DNA of 7,722 bases, from positions 1-7,722 of the forward strand of contig JAHJLU010000600.1 of NCBI GenBank assembly GCA_018821745.1, in the 5' to 3' direction. Positions within the stretch are counted from its first letter, which is position 1. Every line of letters begins with the position of its first letter. A model generated the notes under the pieces. It made no database searches, was not told the origin of the DNA, and saw only the letters and a list, made by a program, of their open reading frames with translations. Position numbers and translations under genes: made by a program. Positions 6,022 to 7,722 of this stretch are shown piece by piece. Source of the DNA: Myxococcota bacterium (GTDB lineage Bacteria > Myxococcota_A > Polyangia > HGW-17).

Positions 6022-6765
6022 ATGAGTGATCCGAAAAACGAGATAATCGATGAGATGCTGGAGACCCTGTGGACCGCCCGCGAGAAGGAGGTCTCCCCGT
6101 GTGCCCTGGGCAGCCATGCCAAGGTGCCCTTATCCCAGGAAAATGTCGAGCTGCTCACGAGGGAAGACTATATCCTGTCGGACGGCAGTATGACCATGAC
6201 CCAGGCGGGAGAAGAGCGTGCGGCCAAGATCATCAGGAGGCATCGTCTCACCGATGTTCTTCTGTATCACGTGCTGGATATGAAAGATCATGAGACGCGG
6301 GAGAAAGTGGCCTGTGTTACGGAACACAACATGCTCCCGGAGATGATGGAGGGGATTTGCACCCTTCTGGGGCATCCCAGTCATTCGCCCGATGGCGAAC
6401 TAATTCCCCCCGGTGCCTGCTGTCTGAGGGAAGCGGACAGTGTGGACAGCGTGATCATGCGGCTCTCATTGTTTAAACGGGGTGAGCGGGGGAGAGTAGC
6501 CTATATCAAGCCCAAGAGTCACTCACGCTTTGAGAGACTCAGTTCATTCGGCCTTTTACCTGGCACGGTGATTACCCTTGTTATGGATCGCCCCGCCTAT
6601 ATCATCTCCTTTGAAAATACGGAGCTCGCCCTGGACAGTGCTGCGGCGGAAGACATCTTTGTTTCGCGGCTCCCTTCTCAGACAGTCCCCCCTGATAAGC
6701 AGGAAAAACCCGCGGAATTATCACTGCTTGGCAGAATCACCGCATGGATATGGAAAGAAAAATAG
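6022..6765 (+). CDS. DtxR-like metal-sensing protein fused to a C-terminal FeoA (SH3-like) domain
   Basis: The 247-residue product combines a DtxR/IdeR-type metal-binding module with a FeoA domain. Residues 1-63 correspond to the winged-helix region, and 64-131 to the dimerisation and metal-binding region. By alignment with DtxR, Met12 (Met10), His74 (His79), Asp78 (Glu83), Glu94 (His98) and the C-x2-E-H motif Cys98/Glu101/His102 (Cys102/Glu105/His106) form the likely metal site; Cys at position 98 suggests iron rather than MntR-type manganese sensing. HPSHSPDGELIPPG (118-131) is a family hallmark, and a CC pair follows (133-134). The FeoA domain spans about 146-223 (KRGERGRVAYIKP, then FGLLPGTVITL). 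The stretch holding helices 2 and 3 of the DNA-binding domain is about seven residues shorter than in DtxR, so DNA binding is uncertain. The ATG at 6022 has GAGG (6012-6015) six bases upstream and lies eight bases after feoB. The 3' end overlaps the convergent lipoprotein gene. Confidence 0.87.
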   Translation: MSDPKNEIIDEMLETLWTAREKEVSPCALGSHAKVPLSQENVELLTREDYILSDGSMTMTQAGEERAAKIIRRHRLTDVLLYHVLDMKDHETREKVACVTEHNMLPEMMEGICTLLGHPSHSPDGELIPPGACCLREADSVDSVIMRLSLFKRGERGRVAYIKPKSHSRFERLSSFGLLPGTVITLVMDRPAYIISFENTELALDSAAAEDIFVSRLPSQTVPPDKQEKPAELSLLGRITAWIWKEK

Positions 6766-7659
6766 GCCCAGGGAGTCCGCTGTTTTCCACAGGCGTTCCG
6801 TGGGGACTTTTTTCATCGAGACGAGGACCATGAGCAGGGTCAGGTTCTTTTTTTTGAGGGTCTGTACCTGGATGTGGTGAGTGCCCATGGTTCCGGTGCC
6901 AACACCGTGGTCTCCCAACGTCAGGGGGATCTGATTTATTTTTAATATTTTCATAAGCTTTTGGGAATCGACCCCAAGACCGGAGAAGAGTATAAGCTCC
7001 TCTTTCCCCTCCTTCCCAAGGGAGAGGGTGACCAAAGAGAGGTTTCGTTCGCCCTCCGCGCTGATAATCTTTGTGTGGATCTGTGGAGTCGTGGGGATGG
7101 AGAGGGAGTATCCATGACTCAAGTGCATAAACTCATAGCCACTTTTTGTTTTTCGTGAGATGCCCCCAAGGGAGAGAAGCAGTTTTTTCCAGGTAGCCCC
7201 CTGCTTCATGAGACGGGTCCAGCGTGAACAGAAATAGGTGTGAATGGTTTTATAATATTGGAGCTCTTTCCCGAGGCTGAGCACCGCGAGCAGATGGCGA
7301 AGACCGTGGGAATAGTAGCCCTGAGAGAAGAGTCGAGAGGCCAAAGATGCGTGGTAGAGAGCATTAACGGGAGAGGGGGAACGAAGATCCTTCTCGGCGA
7401 TGGTTTTAGGATGGATGATGTGTCCCTCCCCGTCGGTGGCAACGGTCACGCCATCAAGGGTAAACGTTTTGTTTTTACAATGAGATATCGCGGTCAATTC
7501 TGTTATCCCCTTGCCCATGTAGTCAATGGTGAGGAGATTTCTCAGCGAGAGGGTCCCGCAGGAGGGTGGTACCAAAACCCGGGGTTTGGGTTCTGTGCCC
7601 TGATGGGTGCAGGACATCAGGGCCAAAAGGGGGAGAATGAGGATAGGGTGTCGATTCAT
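6721..7659 (-). CDS. Predicted lipoprotein of unknown function
   Basis: I do not recognise this 312-residue protein. Its first 17 residues form a lipoprotein signal: NRH, a hydrophobic core, then LMSC with Cys17 as the lipidation site. Residue 18 is Thr rather than Asp, so by the E. coli rule it would be sorted to the outer membrane. The mature part is basic and has further cysteines (for example PPSCGTL, SHCKNK and TYFCSRW). A probably helical central region (about 100-170, rich in Leu, Tyr, His and Ser) recalls tetratricopeptide-like packing, but no motif is clear. The C-terminal third looks like beta strands with Gly/Thr/His-rich turns. The ATG at 7659-7657 is supported by AGAGG seven bases upstream and a promoter-like sequence. 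The stop at 6721-6723 lies inside the end of the convergent DtxR-FeoA gene, a 45-base overlap. The C-terminal region crosses a run of eight T bases (6849-6856), so the exact C-terminus should be trusted less. Confidence 0.75.
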   Translation of the reverse strand: MNRHPILILPLLALMSCTHQGTEPKPRVLVPPSCGTLSLRNLLTIDYMGKGITELTAISHCKNKTFTLDGVTVATDGEGHIIHPKTIAEKDLRSPSPVNALYHASLASRLFSQGYYSHGLRHLLAVLSLGKELQYYKTIHTYFCSRWTRLMKQGATWKKLLLSLGGISRKTKSGYEFMHLSHGYSLSIPTTPQIHTKIISAEGERNLSLVTLSLGKEGKEELILFSGLGVDSQKLMKILKINQIPLTLGDHGVGTGTMGTHHIQVQTLKKKNLTLLMVLVSMKKVPTERLWKTADSLGLFFFPYPCGDSAKQ

Positions 7660-7691
7660 AGGAAAGCCTCTGAAGTAAATAACAGATTATT

Positions 7692-7719
7692 ATTATTCAC
7701 AAAAAAACTCCATTGGCAA
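7692..7719 (-). promoter_or_regulatory. Candidate sigma70 promoter of the lipoprotein gene
   Basis: On the minus strand TTGCCA (7719-7714) is followed after 16 bases by AATAAT (7697-7692), five of six to the -10 consensus, in an AT-rich stretch with an ATA/AAT triplet run. Transcription would start near 7685, about 25 bases before the ATG, leaving room for the AGAGG ribosome binding site at 7667-7671. Confidence 0.5.
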
Positions 7720-7722
7720 AAA

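Overview
The window reads as a chromosomal segment of a bacterium with Gram-negative features that probably lives without oxygen. The evidence is a tungsten/molybdenum-type aldehyde:ferredoxin oxidoreductase, a ferrous-iron (FeoB) uptake operon, a predicted outer-membrane-directed lipoprotein and the bacterial rplM-rpsI pair. The L13/S9 sequences and the FeoB plus DtxR/FeoA arrangement look deltaproteobacterial (Desulfobacterota-like) to me, but this is family resemblance from memory, not a tree. No mobile element, CRISPR array, tRNA or rRNA was seen.

Layout. (1) 1-656, minus: 5' part of an aldehyde:ferredoxin oxidoreductase gene running off the left edge. (2) 657-802: a divergent intergenic region with several GGTTC/GAACC half-sites, including an 8-bp inverted repeat. 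(3) 803-2715, plus: a soluble PAS histidine kinase (HisKA_3 type) and a NarL/FixJ response regulator, overlapping by ATGA. (4) 2716-3135: a 420-base gap. Its GC-rich left half may hold a damaged small secreted-peptide gene; its AT-rich right half carries promoter elements and small inverted repeats upstream of rplM. (5) 3136-3977, plus: rplM-rpsI (L13, S9), intact. (6) 3978-4076: a spacer ending in a near-perfect 20-bp palindrome directly before the TTG start of feoB. (7) 4077-6013, plus: feoB, interrupted by an apparent single-base deletion near 5384. (8) 6022-6765, plus: a DtxR-like metal-sensing protein fused to a C-terminal FeoA domain. (9) 6721-7659, minus: an unrecognised lipoprotein whose 3' end overlaps the preceding gene by 45 bp, with a sigma70-like promoter at the right edge.

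Working together. The best functional unit is feoB plus the DtxR-FeoA fusion: a Fe(II) permease with G domain and a metal-binding partner that could act as repressor, as FeoA-like activator of FeoB, or as both. The DNA-binding end of the partner is about seven residues shorter than in DtxR, so its role as a repressor is open. The kinase/regulator pair is divergent from the oxidoreductase and may control it; this is inference from position only.

The most interesting points are the compressed helix-turn-helix in the DtxR-FeoA protein, the palindrome at the feoB start, the divergent FeoB G domain and gate motif, and the one-base lesion in feoB, which is most likely a homopolymer error or a recent mutation.
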